Positions 12,085 through 24,194 are shown, numbered from the stretch's first letter. The stretch: 64,000 bases of DNA from Acanthamoeba sp. SK_2022b (GCA_027943245.1 JANDJZ010000059.1:1-64000), one strand, 5' to 3'. The notes: generated from the sequence alone by a model not told the origin. Made by a program: numbers and translations.

Positions 12085-13341
12085 TCACACGCCATCGAAG
12101 AGGGCGTTGGGTTGCATCACGTTGGTCTCCTGGAACAGGGCGTTGTCGCCCACCGCGGTCGCCTGTGTCGAGTCGAGCGCCGACGCCGGCTGAGCCAGGG
12201 TGTCCGGCCTGTTGACCCAGCGGTAGAGCATGTAGCCGGCGCCCGCCCCGAGACCGCCCAAAGCCGTCAGCCCCGCCAGGCCAACCAACCCGCCAGCAAC
12301 GCCGCCGGCAACCGCGGCCGCGTTGTTCGAGCCACCGCCTCCGTTGGGGGATGGGGAAGGCGAAGCGGCAGTGAATGAAGGAGGCACGCTAGTAGCGGGT
12401 GACGGAGACGCCGACGGGGAAGGAGATGCGGGATCTGGTATAGTGGCAGGCTCGGAGGACGAAGGCGAGGGCGAGGGCGAGGGCGAGGGCGAGGGAGAGG
12501 ACGAGGGCGAAGGCGAGGTGATGGTGGCAGGATCAGAAGACGAGGGCGAGGGCGAGGGCGAGGGCGAGGGGTCGACCACCGTTTCCGCACGGGGGGTTGA
12601 CGAAGGAGAGCCGGAGGGAGAAGCAGAGGCTGACGGCGAGGCCGAGGCCGAGGCCGGGGGTGAAAGGCACGTGGCCGGATCGGGGTTGTTGGTCAGCACG
12701 TAGGGTACGTCGTCGCACAGCCAACAGTTGGTAGCGCCCTTGAAGGCCACGGAGCCGCCATGGACCAATGTGGCGTTGGCGGAGGCCGTGATCCAGATGG
12801 TGGCGTTCTCGCCGCAGTCGCTGTCCATCTTCACAAGCCCGCCGGCGTCTGCCCAGACCGAGTAGTACTGGTAGCACGAGTTGCCTTTGCCGCCCTTGGC
12901 CACCCACGAACTGGAGCACCCAGAGACAGAGGGCGAGGTGGTCGTCGTGTCCAGCCTGCCATTGCCAAAATGGTTTGTTAGACCTGGCTGCCACGAGATG
13001 TTGAGGTGGGTAATGCAGCAGTGCGGGTGCATACTGGAAGCCAAAGTCAGAGAGGCCGGGCGATCCCTGCACGGTGTACTTGACGGTGTAGACACAGGAG
13101 GAGATCTGCCAGGCCTCTGCGGTGATGTTGTAGGGCGAGCCACCGCACTCTGTAACGGCCAGGTGGAGGTGTTAGCAATACCCGACAGGCATGTGACCGC
13201 AAGAAACGTACTGTTGATGGAGACGGGCGGGTGAGCCTCCAGGTAGGACGTGGGGTCCTGGCCCTGTGCTAGAGTAGCCATGAGCGCCATGAAGAGAGCC
13301 GCAGTAAGCCAGAGCGCTTGATACAGAGGCAGGAGAGCCAT
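12085..13341 (-). CDS. Secreted Cys/Ser/Pro-rich single-pass membrane protein (paralogue B)
   Basis: Paralogue of the gene at 4932-6178, in the opposite orientation. Exons 13341-13212, 13149-13035 and 12955-12085 have the same number, order and phases as in paralogue A. The signal peptide starts MALLPLYQALWLTAALFMAL. Matching blocks are CGGSPYNITAEAWQIS, YTVQGSPGLSDFGFQ, ENATIWITASANATLV, VAFKGATNCWLCDDVPYVL and NPDPATC. A Ser/Pro-rich stalk is encoded at about 12370-12660, then a Gly/Ala-rich membrane span. The tail again has a DNALF and a PNALF motif near the C-terminus. The family is not one I recognise. Conservation of the ectodomain and both tail motifs, against a freely varying stalk, suggests both ends are functional. 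Confidence 0.8.
   Translation of the reverse strand: MALLPLYQALWLTAALFMALMATLAQGQDPTSYLEAHPPVSINSTFLAVTCLSGIANTSTWPLQSAVARPTTSPQRPGRSPPVSTPSSTPCRDRPASLTLASSMHPHCCITHLNISWQPGLTNHFGNGRLDTTTTSPSVSGCSSSWVAKGGKGNSCYQYYSVWADAGGLVKMDSDCGENATIWITASANATLVHGGSVAFKGATNCWLCDDVPYVLTNNPDPATCLSPPASASASPSASASPSGSPSSTPRAETVVDPSPSPSPSPSSSDPATITSPSPSSSPSPSPSPSPSPSSSEPATIPDPASPSPSASPSPATSVPPSFTAASPSPSPNGGGGSNNAAAVAGGVAGGLVGLAGLTALGGLGAGAGYMLYRWVNRPDTLAQPASALDSTQATAVGDNALFQETNVMQPNALFDGV
12466..12570. repeat. Coding GGGCGA hexamer repeats (Ser-Pro stalk)
   Basis: Tandem GAGGGC-type hexamers on the plus strand encode the Pro-Ser stalk of paralogue B. The equivalent (CCCTCG)n tract in paralogue A is at about 5624-5690. 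Confidence 0.8.
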
Positions 13342-13730
13342 GGTATGTGAAGGCGAGAGCTTGTTAGAGTCGATGGGCAAATGGCCAGTGGACTGGACCT
13401 TTTGAAGGAGAGAGCGATATACACCCGTTCTACCAAGCGACCAATGGCCTGGTTGGCCGCAATCTATTTGCCGCACTGCCCCGCACTGCATGGACCAGAG
13501 ATAACTGACCATACCATATCCGGGTGATGAGACCCCGATGTGGGTCTCGCTTGGTTCCACACGATTCTACCAACGACAAATTGTGCCCAAGCCGGTGCTG
13601 TGCTACCGACACACCTGGTCGGTGAACCTTGGAACACCTAAACCAGAAACGGTGGTAAGTAAGAAAATAATCACAAAACACAAATAAAATGTAATTAAAT
13701 TTGGCAAAGGTGGCAATCGGCATGTCATGT
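13342..13730. other. Intergenic region upstream of paralogue B
   Basis: Upstream of the paralogue B start and downstream of the PH-RUN gene stop, both on the minus strand. A TATA-like TGTATATCG reads on the minus strand at about 13411-13420, some 75 bp before the start codon. Nothing else recognisable. Confidence 0.4.
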
Positions 13731-14064
13731 TCAGTCGCTGTCGTCGACCATCGACTTGGCCAGGTCCAGGAACGAAGTGAAGAACGAAACAGGCGAGCCG
13801 CGGTCGCCGGGCTCGATCTCCTTGATCTCGATCTTGAAATCGTCTACCCGCTCCAGCTGCACTTCGTCCTCGTTGAACTCGTCGCTGCCCCTCACCCGCT
13901 CCTTGCCTCGCCGCTTGGCCATCCGCTTCAGCTCGTCCGAGTCGACGGCATTCCTGCCGCTGGCCTGCTCGCCTCCCCACAGCGTGCCCCACAGCGTGAC
14001 CCCGCTCTTGGTCGTGCCGGACGCCGCCGCTGTCGCTGTCGCTTTCGCTTCGTTTTCGTTTTCG

Positions 14065-14123
<59 letters not shown>

Positions 14124-14519
14124 CGTACTTGAGGCCGTGGCAAATGAGGGCACGGAACTTGACGTGAGGGTTCTCGATCATGCGAACGTTCGAGTTGAGG
14201 GTTTTGATGGCATTACGAAGCCCCAACGCCGCCAGCTCCCGCACCGAATCTATGGCACGCCCGCGGAGACACGCGTGAAACTCGAGCCGCCATACGACGA
14301 CGACTAACAACAAGAATGCCAGAGCGCCAGCGCTGTACCGTTTTGCTGGCCGTAGGCTTCGAGGAAGTCCCACAGGTGGTACGACCCGAAGAACTTCCAC
14401 GACTTGAAACCGACGTCAAAAATCTTGGCCAGGGTCGTGGCTGTCGGCACGTGACGATGGTTGGCTAAGTGACACACACGCACACACACGACACACACAC
14501 GACACACACACACACACAC

Positions 14520-14586
<67 letters not shown>

Positions 14587-17500
14587 ACAGGGGAAGCCGT
14601 ACAGAGCTGGCCGCGCACCAGGCGGGTAATGGGCTTGTTGCGCGCAGTCTCCTCGCCCAGCGTGGCCAGCTGCTGATCCGTGGTGGCGGAGGAGAAGTGC
14701 TCCACGATGCCGTTCACCGCCTGCCGCAGCTCGGCCAGGAGCGCCTCTGTCGTTACCCCCCCCCCCACAATGCCCCAACCCAAAGTGAGTTCCACGCGAG
14801 GGCTCCTCGCAGAGAGGCAAGCGGGCGCACTCGTGGCGGGGCTGAGGTGCTCCGGCTCGGGCGACGCATCGGCCACGCTGAAGAAGACGCGCTTCACCGA
14901 CTCGTCGCCATCACCGCCGCCGCCGCTTTGATCGACCGGCGCGATGTTGTCCGCAGCGGGTCCTTCGTCGCCGTCGGCTCGCAGCTGCTGCGCCTGCGCA
15001 GGCTTTGCGTTGGGGGCGATCAGCAAACGACTGAGTCCAGGAATGCAACACGCGCGCGTAGGAAGGCCTCCTCACCTCAGGACTGGACGCGGAGGCGCTG
15101 AGGTCGGAAGGCTCGCGGTCGAGCAGCATGACCGCGTCCTCGGGCAGCGCAAGCAGCTCCCACTCGCTGGCGGCGTCGCGCTTCCGGACAACGATGCCGC
15201 CCTTGAGCCGCAGCGTGCGCTCGGCGTCCTCGCCCGCGGCCTGCGCCTGATCGTCGTCGTCGTCGGCGGATACGAGGTGCACCTCGGTCCTGCCGAGTTC
15301 GTGGGCGAACCAGTTCCCGTGGGAGCGGCCTCGGGCCAGCAGGATGCCCGACAGGTTGACCAGCACCGCGCTGCCCCCCCCCCAAACCACGACGCGTGGC
15401 TCAGGTCAGATTAGAGCACAAGGAATGTGGAATGCGGAACGTGGAAGGTGGAACGTGGAATGCGTACTGATGGGCGGTCTCCTCGAGAACGTGTTGCTCG
15501 TGGTCGCGCACCTCGCGTGGCGTGTGGAGCGGCACGTAGCGCTGAAGGAGCACCTCGCGGGCGTGGGCGCGCATCATCTCCTCGCGCATGTCGTGCTCGA
15601 GCCGGGTCTGCTCCTCCCGCGCCTTGCGCTCGCGCTCGCGCCGCTCCTGCAGCTCCTGGACGTGCATCTGCGCGATGCGCTCGTTGAGCGTGTCGCTCTC
15701 CCGGTCGAGCAGGACGATCGTGCTGCGAATGCTTCGCATCTCCTCCTTGAGCTTGCGCAGCTCCTCCTGCTGTTGCTGCTGTCGCTTCTGCTGCTGCTGT
15801 GACTCGCTGTCGCCGGCGACGGCGGCCGGCTGTGCGGGCGTGGCGGGGCCCGTGCGGGGCCGGTCGCCGTCGTCGTTGTTCAGCAGACGGCCGTACTCCG
15901 CGACCTTCTTTTTCTTGCGCTCCTCGAGCATCTTCTTGAGGCGTTCGCGCTCCTCGGCTCGCTCGGCCTTCTGCTTGGACAGCATCTCCAGCATCTTGCG
16001 CATCGCCTCCTTCTTCTCGCTCTCCGCGCTCTCGTCGAGTTCTGCCGCCCGCTGGGCCTCGCCTCGGCCGTCGCTCTGCGCAAGTTGCCCCTCCTCCGTT
16101 CTTTCGGTCGCGTCCACCTTCGTGTCGCTTTCGCTCTTGGGCCGGCTCGAGGGCGTGCCTTCGTTCTTTTGCTCCGGCTCTCGTTCGCGGGCGCCGCTGC
16201 CGTCGCCTTCGTTCTTTATCGTCGTCATCACATCAACGGCAGCGGAGCCGCTGTCCCGTCGAGACTTCTCGCGCTGTCGCATTCGTTCAAACATTCGTTT
16301 TTTCTTCTCCTCTATCTCCTCCACGCGCTGCTTGAGGAGTTGATCCGTCGCCTTGCCTTCATCGGTTCCCTCTTCCTCCTTTCTCTTTTTCTCCAGCTCG
16401 TCGGCCTTTCGCTTCGCTTCTTCTTCGTTCAGTTGCTGTTGGGCTTGCAGCCTCCTGGCCTCCTCTGCTGCTGCTGCTGCTTCTCCCGCTCTTTGTCGCT
16501 CCTTCTCCTCCTCCGCCGCCGCCTGTCGCTTTCGTTCTTCTGCCTCCAGCTCCTCTTCCTCCTGCTTTCGCTTTCGCTCTTCTTCTGCTGCCTCTTCTTC
16601 TATTCTCTTTCGTTCTTCTTCCTCTCTCGCCCGCTCCTCTTCTTGACTCTGTTGCCCTTCCTTCTCCTTCTCCTCCTCTCTCTTCTTGCTCTGCTCCTCC
16701 TCTTCGCTCAGCCGCTGAAGATCCAACGCTGCTTTCTCATCATCGTCGTCGTCCACCTTCTCCCTCTCGACCTCCTCCTGTTGTTGTGCCTCCGCTTCCC
16801 GCACGACGTCCTCGCCCTCGCTTGCCTCCTCGGCCCTGTCCCTACCTTCCCCACTCTCGCGGTCGGTATTGTTGTCGACACGAGGCTCCGCGTCAGCCTC
16901 GCCGGCCTCGGACCGCTGCTCCGTGGGCTTGGGCATGATGCGGGCTTGGAGCTCGCCCACGAGCATCTTCTTCATGTTGCTCTGCGCCTCGTCTTCCCGC
17001 TTCTTCTTCGCCTTCCAGCTGTCGAGTCCCGCCGGCGTAGACTCCTGGGCCTCCTCGGTCCTGTCCCTGCCCTCTCCATTCTCGCCGTCAGCATTGTTGT
17101 CGACACTCGGCTCCGCGTTGGCCTCCTCCGCCTCGCCCTCGGTGTTCGCCTTCGGTAATGGCACGTGGTCAGACGCAGAGCCGTCGGCTGCCGAGTCGGT
17201 CGCTGTGGAAGCGGCACGCGGCGGTGCGGCCTTGCGCTGCTGCAGCATGAGCGCGGCGGCCTGCCGCTTGGCCACCAGCTCCTCGGCCTGCTTCCGGCGC
17301 TGCTCGGCCTTGAGCTGCATCTCCCTGAGCCGCTGCTGCGCCGAAGTGTCTGCCGCCGCCGTCGTTGCTGGCTCACCGCTGGCGCCGCTGGGGACTGGCG
17401 GCGTCTCCTCCGACGGAGCAGCCACGGGGATCGACACGGAGGCTCGGGCGGCGATGAGCCTTCGCCTCTCCTCGAGCTCCTGCATCTTGGTCTTGGCCGT

Positions 17501-18511
17501 GGACAGGTCCTTCTTTTCCTCAGCCTCGGTCGCTGCGCCTGCTTACGCCCCTCAACGCAAACGCAAACGCAAACGCGGTAAGATGGCGGAGCAGGGACAA
17601 ATGGAACGCTGACGCGCGGGTGGAGTCTCGAACCGATTGCGTCGCCCGCGGTGGTCGTGCCCTTGCCGTCGGCGTCCGACGCTGCCTGGCTCGTCTGACT
17701 GGCGGCCTGCGCGTCGAACCTGAGCGGCTTGTTGAGCACCATGGCCTGCCGCTTGGCGCGCCCTGCTTGTCACAGGTCAGTCAGTCAGTCAAGTGCTCAG
17801 TTAGCGGTTGGCCATCGCGTGGATATCTACCTGACAGCTGGCTGGGCTCACTGGTGGTGGGCGCGAGCTGCAGCGACGGGTCCGACGGTGAGGCGCTGCG
17901 TGAACTCGCGCGAGCCAGGACGTCGGCTCCTGATGAGGATGGCGATGGCGACCGCGATTCGCGAGAGGCCAGGGCGCCGCGCAAGCTCTCCTTGCGTTGC
18001 GCGCCCTTGATCTTGGTGAGCGCCTTCATCCAGCGCAGCATCTCGCCCCTGTTGTCGGCCAGCAGGTAGTGTGTCGCTGTGGTTCCATCATCCTCGCCCA
18101 CCTCCAGGTGCACGCACCGCCCTTGGTACTCTGTGCCGCAGTATTATATATATATATATATATTAAAAAAACAAATATATTAGCAGATCTGTTGTAAAAA
18201 AGTGTTTTGTGAGCAAATGGGCATTTTTCGGGATTAAAATAGATATATTATATTTATTAATTATATAAATTATACTGGGGAAGTGGCGGACCTTGCTTCC
18301 AGCCGGAGACGTCGGCTCCGTCGGCCGGCATGGCCTTATTTATTGCGGCCAACGAGATGGAGCCCAGCGTGGTAGTGCCGCGAGCCTTCAAGTAGACCAA
18401 CGAGGGGGCGGTTGAAGGCTCGGGGGCGTTCTTTAGCACGAACCAGTTTTGCTGCCACTTGCCAGACCCACTGTGCCACCTTATGCTCCCCTCCACCACT
18501 GCACCCTCCAT
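13731..18511 (-). CDS. PH domain, long coiled-coil, RUN-like domain protein
   Basis: Large multi-exon gene. The ATG at 18511 opens a PH domain split by an AT-rich intron (donor at 18291): GSIRWHSGSGKWQQNWFVLK, then EYQGRCVHLEVGEDDG and NRGEMLRWMKALTKIKG. A linker rich in Ser and Ala follows. The exon from about 17520 to 15490 encodes some 600 residues of Glu/Lys/Arg/Gln-rich coiled coil, including an internal duplication. After a smaller domain (HAVLVNLSGILLARGRSHG to about 15090), a RUN-like region contains TARNKPITRLVRGQLC, FGSYHLWDFLEAYGQQN and NVRMIENPHVKFRALICHGL, like RUN domains that bind Rab/Rap-type GTPases. The C-terminus is acidic and ends AKSMVDDSD. It is likely a membrane-recruited effector or motor adaptor. 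Several inner splice sites are approximate. Confidence 0.75.
14070..14122. repeat. (GT)n microsatellite in intron
   Basis: GT run of about 50 bp within an intron of the PH-RUN gene (CA on the sense strand). Confidence 0.93.
14468..14586. repeat. (CA)n microsatellite in intron
   Basis: Interrupted, then pure, CA run of about 115 bp in the RUN-domain part of the PH-RUN gene; GT on the sense strand. Confidence 0.93.
17556..17577. repeat. (CGCAAA)n hexamer repeat in intron
   Basis: Short tandem CGCAAA array in an intron of the PH-RUN gene. The same hexamer forms a longer array at 49341-49390. Confidence 0.85.
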
Positions 18512-18729
18512 CGTGACTATCACCGCTCCCCCTCTTGTGGTAAACTTGTTTCTTCTTTACTCACTTTTTCCCTATTTTCTTTTTGCGACAGATCGGGTAG
18601 CGCAGATTGGCCGGTTCGAGCCAACCACCCACGAGCATCCCCAATGTTTGTGTACTTCTCTGGGCGATGCTGGGTCGGGAAAGGCGAAGTTCATGGTTAT
18701 GCCAGGAGCCACTCGGGGCTGTGCTGCCA
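18512..18729. promoter_or_regulatory. Upstream region of the PH-RUN gene
   Basis: CG-containing, promoter-like sequence between the PH-RUN start and the CG-poor element to the right. It includes TAGCGCAGATTGG next to GGTTCGAGCC at about 18599-18622. These resemble tRNA A and B boxes but are too close together for a tRNA. Confidence 0.35.
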
Positions 18730-21700
18730 CCACCTTACTCCACAGAGTAATAGGTGTGAGGTAAACCACGGAGAAAAGAACAAGAATACATAAAGGTGTA
18801 GTTATGCATAAAGTGGTGAGAGGAGAGACTTGGAAAGCTGAGCAGCATCTGCCTTCAGCTTCCGACTGTTGGGAGACTTGCCTTTGGACTCAGGAGTTGA
18901 AGTGTTTGACTCCTGCATTGAATGATCATTAGGGGTGCATAAAAACAAACAATCATGAAAGGACAATACCTTTGCTTGTTGGAGTTCCTGGGCAAGAAAG
19001 GGGGAAGAGAGGAGTGTTAGAATGTACCCAATGTTTGGAAAAAGAATGTGTGATTCCAAAGTCATGATGCATTTGTGGAAAATAGCAAAATTGAACCTGA
19101 CACTGATGTTGCTAGGACTGTTGTGGTACAAAGAAATGACAAGGTACCCTCTGTTCTTTTCCCCTCATTTTTGTGGACAAGACTTCAAGCCAATCCAGAC
19201 TGGCTGATTGGCTCCATCTGTTGAGTCTGATTATCCATAAATGGAAATTTGAATTATTGGTGGCCAACATCCTGTGATTTCAGAGACAATTTTTCAGTGG
19301 TTTGCATGCAGTAGGGATATTCAGAGGAGAGAGCACCACATGAAAACTCAACAAGAACCCAATGCGCAGGATAGAAATGTGGGTGATTGACAAACTATTC
19401 ATTCATAAATGGATGAAACCAAGGCCAGAGAAAACCCAATGCATATTGCCTCATTTGAGCAGCAATTGAAAGCTCTCACATCAGGAAATGTAAAACATTA
19501 TTACAATGGTTGTTTCCTTTTTTCATTTTAGGTGCTTCAGTTTCATAACAAAATTTTTGACCCAATGTGCATCATTCAGAGGTCTACTATCTTACCATTG
19601 CTAAACATTCATGTCAACAGTCCACTTCTAATGGTAGGCACTGGCTTTATAAACTTGGTGCTCACATCATTCCAAGTGATGCAGCTTCTTGCCAAAGATA
19701 TGATAAAACCTATTTTTTCCCAGTCATGAAGCACTGGTCATCATTCTCCACAACCTCAGCAATGCTGCTCCATGTCCACAGTCAAACAGCGTCACTTCAG
19801 GTGCAACATGCATCCTACGCCCCCAGCGATGATGACTTTGTGCTGCTTTCTTGCCCTCTTGCAAGGGGTGACCCTGGCAACCTCCTCTTCTTCCTACTCC
19901 TCCTCTGTCTCCTCCTCAGCTTGCAGCACCACCTTGGCTCTCTTCCATTTCAGGGGCCAAGCAGGCTTTTGTGGCGTAGATGGGCCTGCTTCCACCCACC
20001 CAATGCACATTGGGGCATCCTGGCTTGCCTCAACTGATGGGGTGTCCTCCAGCTTCTGTGGCATAGATGGGCTTGCCTTCAATGACCCAATGCACTTCCT
20101 TGCCTGCCTTGACAGACAGGGTATCCTCCTGCATGATGTGGAAAGTTGAATAATTTATAACTTCCTTTTGCTACAGATCAAGAAATTGTGTTTTTTGGAT
20201 TGCACATACACAGTCCCTCTCAAACATTGCAAGTACCCTACTGGCCTGTGCTACGAATTTTCAGGCCAACTCTCACACACATCGCTTTTGTAGTGCAGGT
20301 CTCATGCAATTGTTTAGGTCAAGTGAGATATCAGCACACAGCATAGAGATTGTGTGGTGTGCTGGTTGTTGTTATTTAGTAGAGATTGGATGGTGGTTTA
20401 GTCTTGTGGTGTTCAACCTCTGATTAGCATAAAGTCACCAAATAGTTTTGTGTCAGTGTGCAAGCAGTAAGCCAGCATGTACTTGTTCTTTGTTCTCACA
20501 GCTGCAATTATCAAGCTGGTAAAGGTTGTAGGCCATATGCCGGCGGTTCAGACCACCAGCAAGTAAGGTGGTGGTGCAGCAAGGAGAGGGCAAAGGCTGG
20601 GCCACAGCCAAACTGACATGATGTAAGTAAAGAGAGTCTTTTGAGGCCATGGTTGATGAAACCATGAATGCCAAGCTTGAGGGTGAGGTTCTTTGGCCTC
20701 CCACTTGTCATAAATGGTGAACAAAGTTTGTATAGCAAGGCCCCTTGCTGGAGCCCTGTATGAAGTTGGGCAGTTCCCACATATGTGTCAAGTGATTATC
20801 ACATGATGTTGGGACTGTAGTGCTTGCAGAAGTTGGGCACACCTGTCTCCTCCTTCCAGCTGCAGCTATGCCAGAGGTGAGTGTTTGTTCTGGCCTGCCC
20901 ATGATGGCAAATCCATAATGCTGTCACCCATGGCCATCACCAGTCCTGCTCCAGAAACACCAACACATTACAACCCAGCTTTGCATAGCCATTGGGGGAG
21001 AGCCCACAGAGAATGAGATGCAGCAGCCTGAGCAGGAGACAGCTGAGGAAGGACCAGGAAGCCCAATTGGAGGCAAGGATGAGGAGAGCAGTCAGTTGCC
21101 AGAGCTGCACATGGATGGGGAGGAAGAGGCAGATATGGAGCTTGAGGCAAAGGAAGCAGAGCTGGAAGAGGATGTTAAGAGGTCTGATGAAGTACCAATA
21201 ATAATATGGTATGGGCAAAGGGAATGATAAAGGGAAGCTTGTTGATGTGCTTGCAGCACAAGGGACCAACTTGAACGTTGCAAAAGTACAATCAGAATAA
21301 AACCAAAGAAGGCTGTATTTTTAAGTGTCAACTTAAACATCACAGTCAGAGTCTTCAGACAGGGAGGTCTCAGGCTCATCTTCATTGAAGAGATCCTCCT
21401 CCTCCTCCATATCTTGGTGCTTGTAGGAAGAAATGGAAGAAGAGGAGGAGGATGAGGAGATTAATGGCGCTTTTGGGACTTGCTTCCCCTAGCATCCTTC
21501 TCCCTTGACAGGGAAGTAGTCCTCTCCCTCTTCTTGCTGCTGCACTTATCCTGAAAGTCGTCATTTTGGGTGCTCCAGCAGTGCTTCTTGTGCTTTTCAG
21601 GTGAACAACAATCACAGCTTGAACAGGAAAGCACATCACACATAGGTTCCAAAGAAGGCAGGTGCAAGAAATGCATAGAAGATGCATTGGGCAGCTGCGT

Positions 21701-22860
21701 ACCCTGGTCAGTGGTCAGAGTGGAAGATGTTGCAGGCCTATACAACACCGGCTTCTCCTGAAAAGTGCAGGGTACTTGACTACAGAGGCAGGTTGTCCAA
21801 CATGTAGCAGAGCACCACATAAGATACTGGCTTCAATATGTTTTGAGGTGTACAGCAACATCTTATAAGTTGTAAAATCTTGTCATGCTTATCAATCACT
21901 TCCTCATATCTCCATGCTGGCTCTAATTCCAATAGGCATCTATCATGGCATCTCTCATCATTATCTTTCTGCTTTCATGATTCTTTTTTCCTTCACCATT
22001 GCCAGGAGGGATCCTTCCATGAGACAGTGGACTTGCCTTCAAGCCTGAGGTCAGTAGAGTCAATCCACAAGCAGACATCATGGACAACACCAGCAAACCA
22101 GTGATGACCAGCTGTGCACACCCATTCTCCTTGTGTGCCCATGCCTTGAAGTGTTAGCAAAGGACATGAGTGTTGTGGCGAAGGGTACAGTTGCCCTTGA
22201 CCATGTTGAACAGACAGTCATAGCCAATGGCATAGAGGTCCTTGTAGAGGGCAAGTAGCACCCATCAACACAGAAACACGCCCATGGTTCTGCCCCCAGA
22301 GGGCTGGCTCACAATGCTCTGTGAACTGGATGATGTCCCTCACAATGCTGGCTGGGATGCGCCACTCCACCTCCCTCATGAGTGCCACCTGGGTGAGCTC
22401 CATTGCTTTCCTCTATGCGCGCACCAGCATACTTATGCTGCGTTCTTTTTATACCGCCTTCCTTCTTCGCCATCGGCTGGGCCAGTCCGGAGTCGGTGGC
22501 CGCCAAGGCTCGCTCCTCATCAGTTGCCTCCTGCGGCTGGGCCTGCACACAACGCGGCGCTTAGCATTCCTTGCGTGCGGCCTTGAGCTCCTTCATGACG
22601 GCCTTCAGCGTTTTCTGTGGCCTTGGCCCACTGCTAAACCTTGTTCGTCACCGCCCTGTCCACCGCCTCCCGCTCGCCTGCGATTGCATGCGATTGGCGT
22701 GAGCTCTCTCATGCCAAGGCGCCGTGGTGCGCACCCACGCGGCGCGCGAGGAGGAGCCTGCCAGGGTAGGGCCTCGCCAGCGGCGACCTTGCCAACGGCC
22801 TTCTTCTTTACCATCTGGTGGGCTGGTGTTGTTACTCCAAAATGATAAGCAAAACAAGCT
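18730..22860 (-). mobile_element. Decayed DNA transposon(s) with DDE-type transposase remains
   Basis: About 4 kb with no long intact frame, AT-richer than the flanks and poor in CG dinucleotides over most of its length. Minus-strand fragments still read as protein when frames are changed: VKKKAVGKVAAGE near 22820, then MELTQVALMREVEWRIPASI and VRDIIQFTEHCEPALWGQ (22403-22290), LYKDLYAIGYDCLFNMVKGN (about 22245-22185) and VHDVCLWIDSTDLRLEGKS (about 22070-22010). The last resembles the first catalytic Asp block of DDE-superfamily endonucleases of DNA transposons. Lys/Glu-rich and Ser-rich fragments follow on both strands down to about 19900. Stops and shifts show it is dead. Ends, inverted repeats and target duplications were not identified, and more than one element may be nested. 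The family assignment is inference. Confidence 0.6.
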
Positions 22861-22930
22861 AGAAGAAAGGGCGCACGAACTATCCAGAGAAATAGTTCCA
22901 TTATCTGAGCCTCATCGCCGGCGTCCTGAG

Positions 22931-24194
22931 ATGAAGAGAGTGGTCTGTTGGGTTCTCTTGTTCGCGTTTGTCGGCAGCTTGGCTGCTGTTGAAGCGCTCA
23001 CACTGCGGCCGCCCACTCCGGAGTTGCTGGGAACGAACCCGATAGACTTGTAGTGCTTCCCTTCTCTTGTTTTGTTTATGCGGGGCTGTCCTCACCCACC
23101 CGCTCACCAGGTGCCCTCGACTCCCTCCTCACAACGCCACAAGCATTCATGACCTGCGCCCTTCAGTATTCCCCCCCCCCGCCTTCGTTTTTTTCCTTCG
23201 CTCTTGTCTCACTACTCGGCCCAATCACGGGAAAACAGGACATCAAAGTGGTGATGGCGATGGGCGACAGCATGACGGCCGGATTTGCCATCATGGGCCG
23301 CAACACCATTTCGCTCCTCGACGAATGGCGAGGCCTTAGGTGCTTGAGTGCTCTCCCCTCTCCGTTACACGACGCCCAGAACACATTCCGCAATGTCAAT
23401 TTGACTTTGTTGCGCGCCACGTGGCCTCAGCGGCTTCGTGGGCGGCGACCAGGGCGCTGTCACGCTGCCCAACTTCTTCCAGCACTACAGCCCCGGAGTG
23501 ATTGGTGCCTCTGTCGGCTCTCACTTCCTCGAGTGGGCCGGATGGGTAGACTGCACTTGCCCATCTTGTTCTTTCCTGCTTGAAAGTTGAATGCTGACCG
23601 GTCTGGGGTGGGCTGCCTGCGCCGCAGGATCACAAGCCTGAGCAGGACCGTCTGAACGCCGCGCAGAGCAACGCCGGCGCGATCGACCTGCAGAGCCAAC
23701 TAGAGTACGCAGGCTTAAATACGCTCCGTCCGATTGAGGCCACGCACGCACGCGCGTACTCACTCGGCTGGATTGTGGCGGTCCCAGTTATCTGCTGGCC
23801 CAGATTGCCGCCGACCCGAAGATCGACATGGCCAACGACTGGAAGTTCCTGAACCTCATCATCGGCGTACGCTTTTCCCACGCACTCTCACTGAACGATC
23901 ACAAATTTTCAAGAAGTTTGCTTGCTGACTCGTTGGTTGCTGATCGTAGGCCAATGACGTCTGCGGTCTGTGCTTTAACTCCGAGCTTCCGCCGATCGCG
24001 AGCGTTGGTGACTACTACGAGCGGGTAGACTTGCGACTCGCCCATGTACTCTTATTTTAACGGTCGGGCTCATGCTTGCCTCCCGGCTCGTAGAACCTGC
24101 GAAATGTGATCCAGATGGCCAGCCTCAAGATCCCTCGTCTGTTCTTCAACATCTTGCCCATGTTCAACGTATCTCAGGTCTGCTACTATTACTA

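Noticed and set aside
14469..15101. Open frame with poly-Thr-His runs
   Set aside because: Produced by reading the CA microsatellite; the region is intron plus antisense of the RUN-domain exons.
16085..17158. Long plus-strand Leu-rich open frame opposite the PH-RUN coiled coil
   Set aside because: Antisense shadow of Glu/Lys/Arg codons; the minus-strand frame has the domain structure.
18590..18630. tRNA-like A-box and B-box sequences
   Set aside because: The boxes are almost adjacent, with no room for an anticodon arm, and no cloverleaf can be drawn.
20990..21227. Plus-strand acidic frame (MQQPEQETAEEGPG start) as an intact small gene
   Set aside because: It lies inside the decayed element and has no clean splice partners; treated as a transposon remnant.
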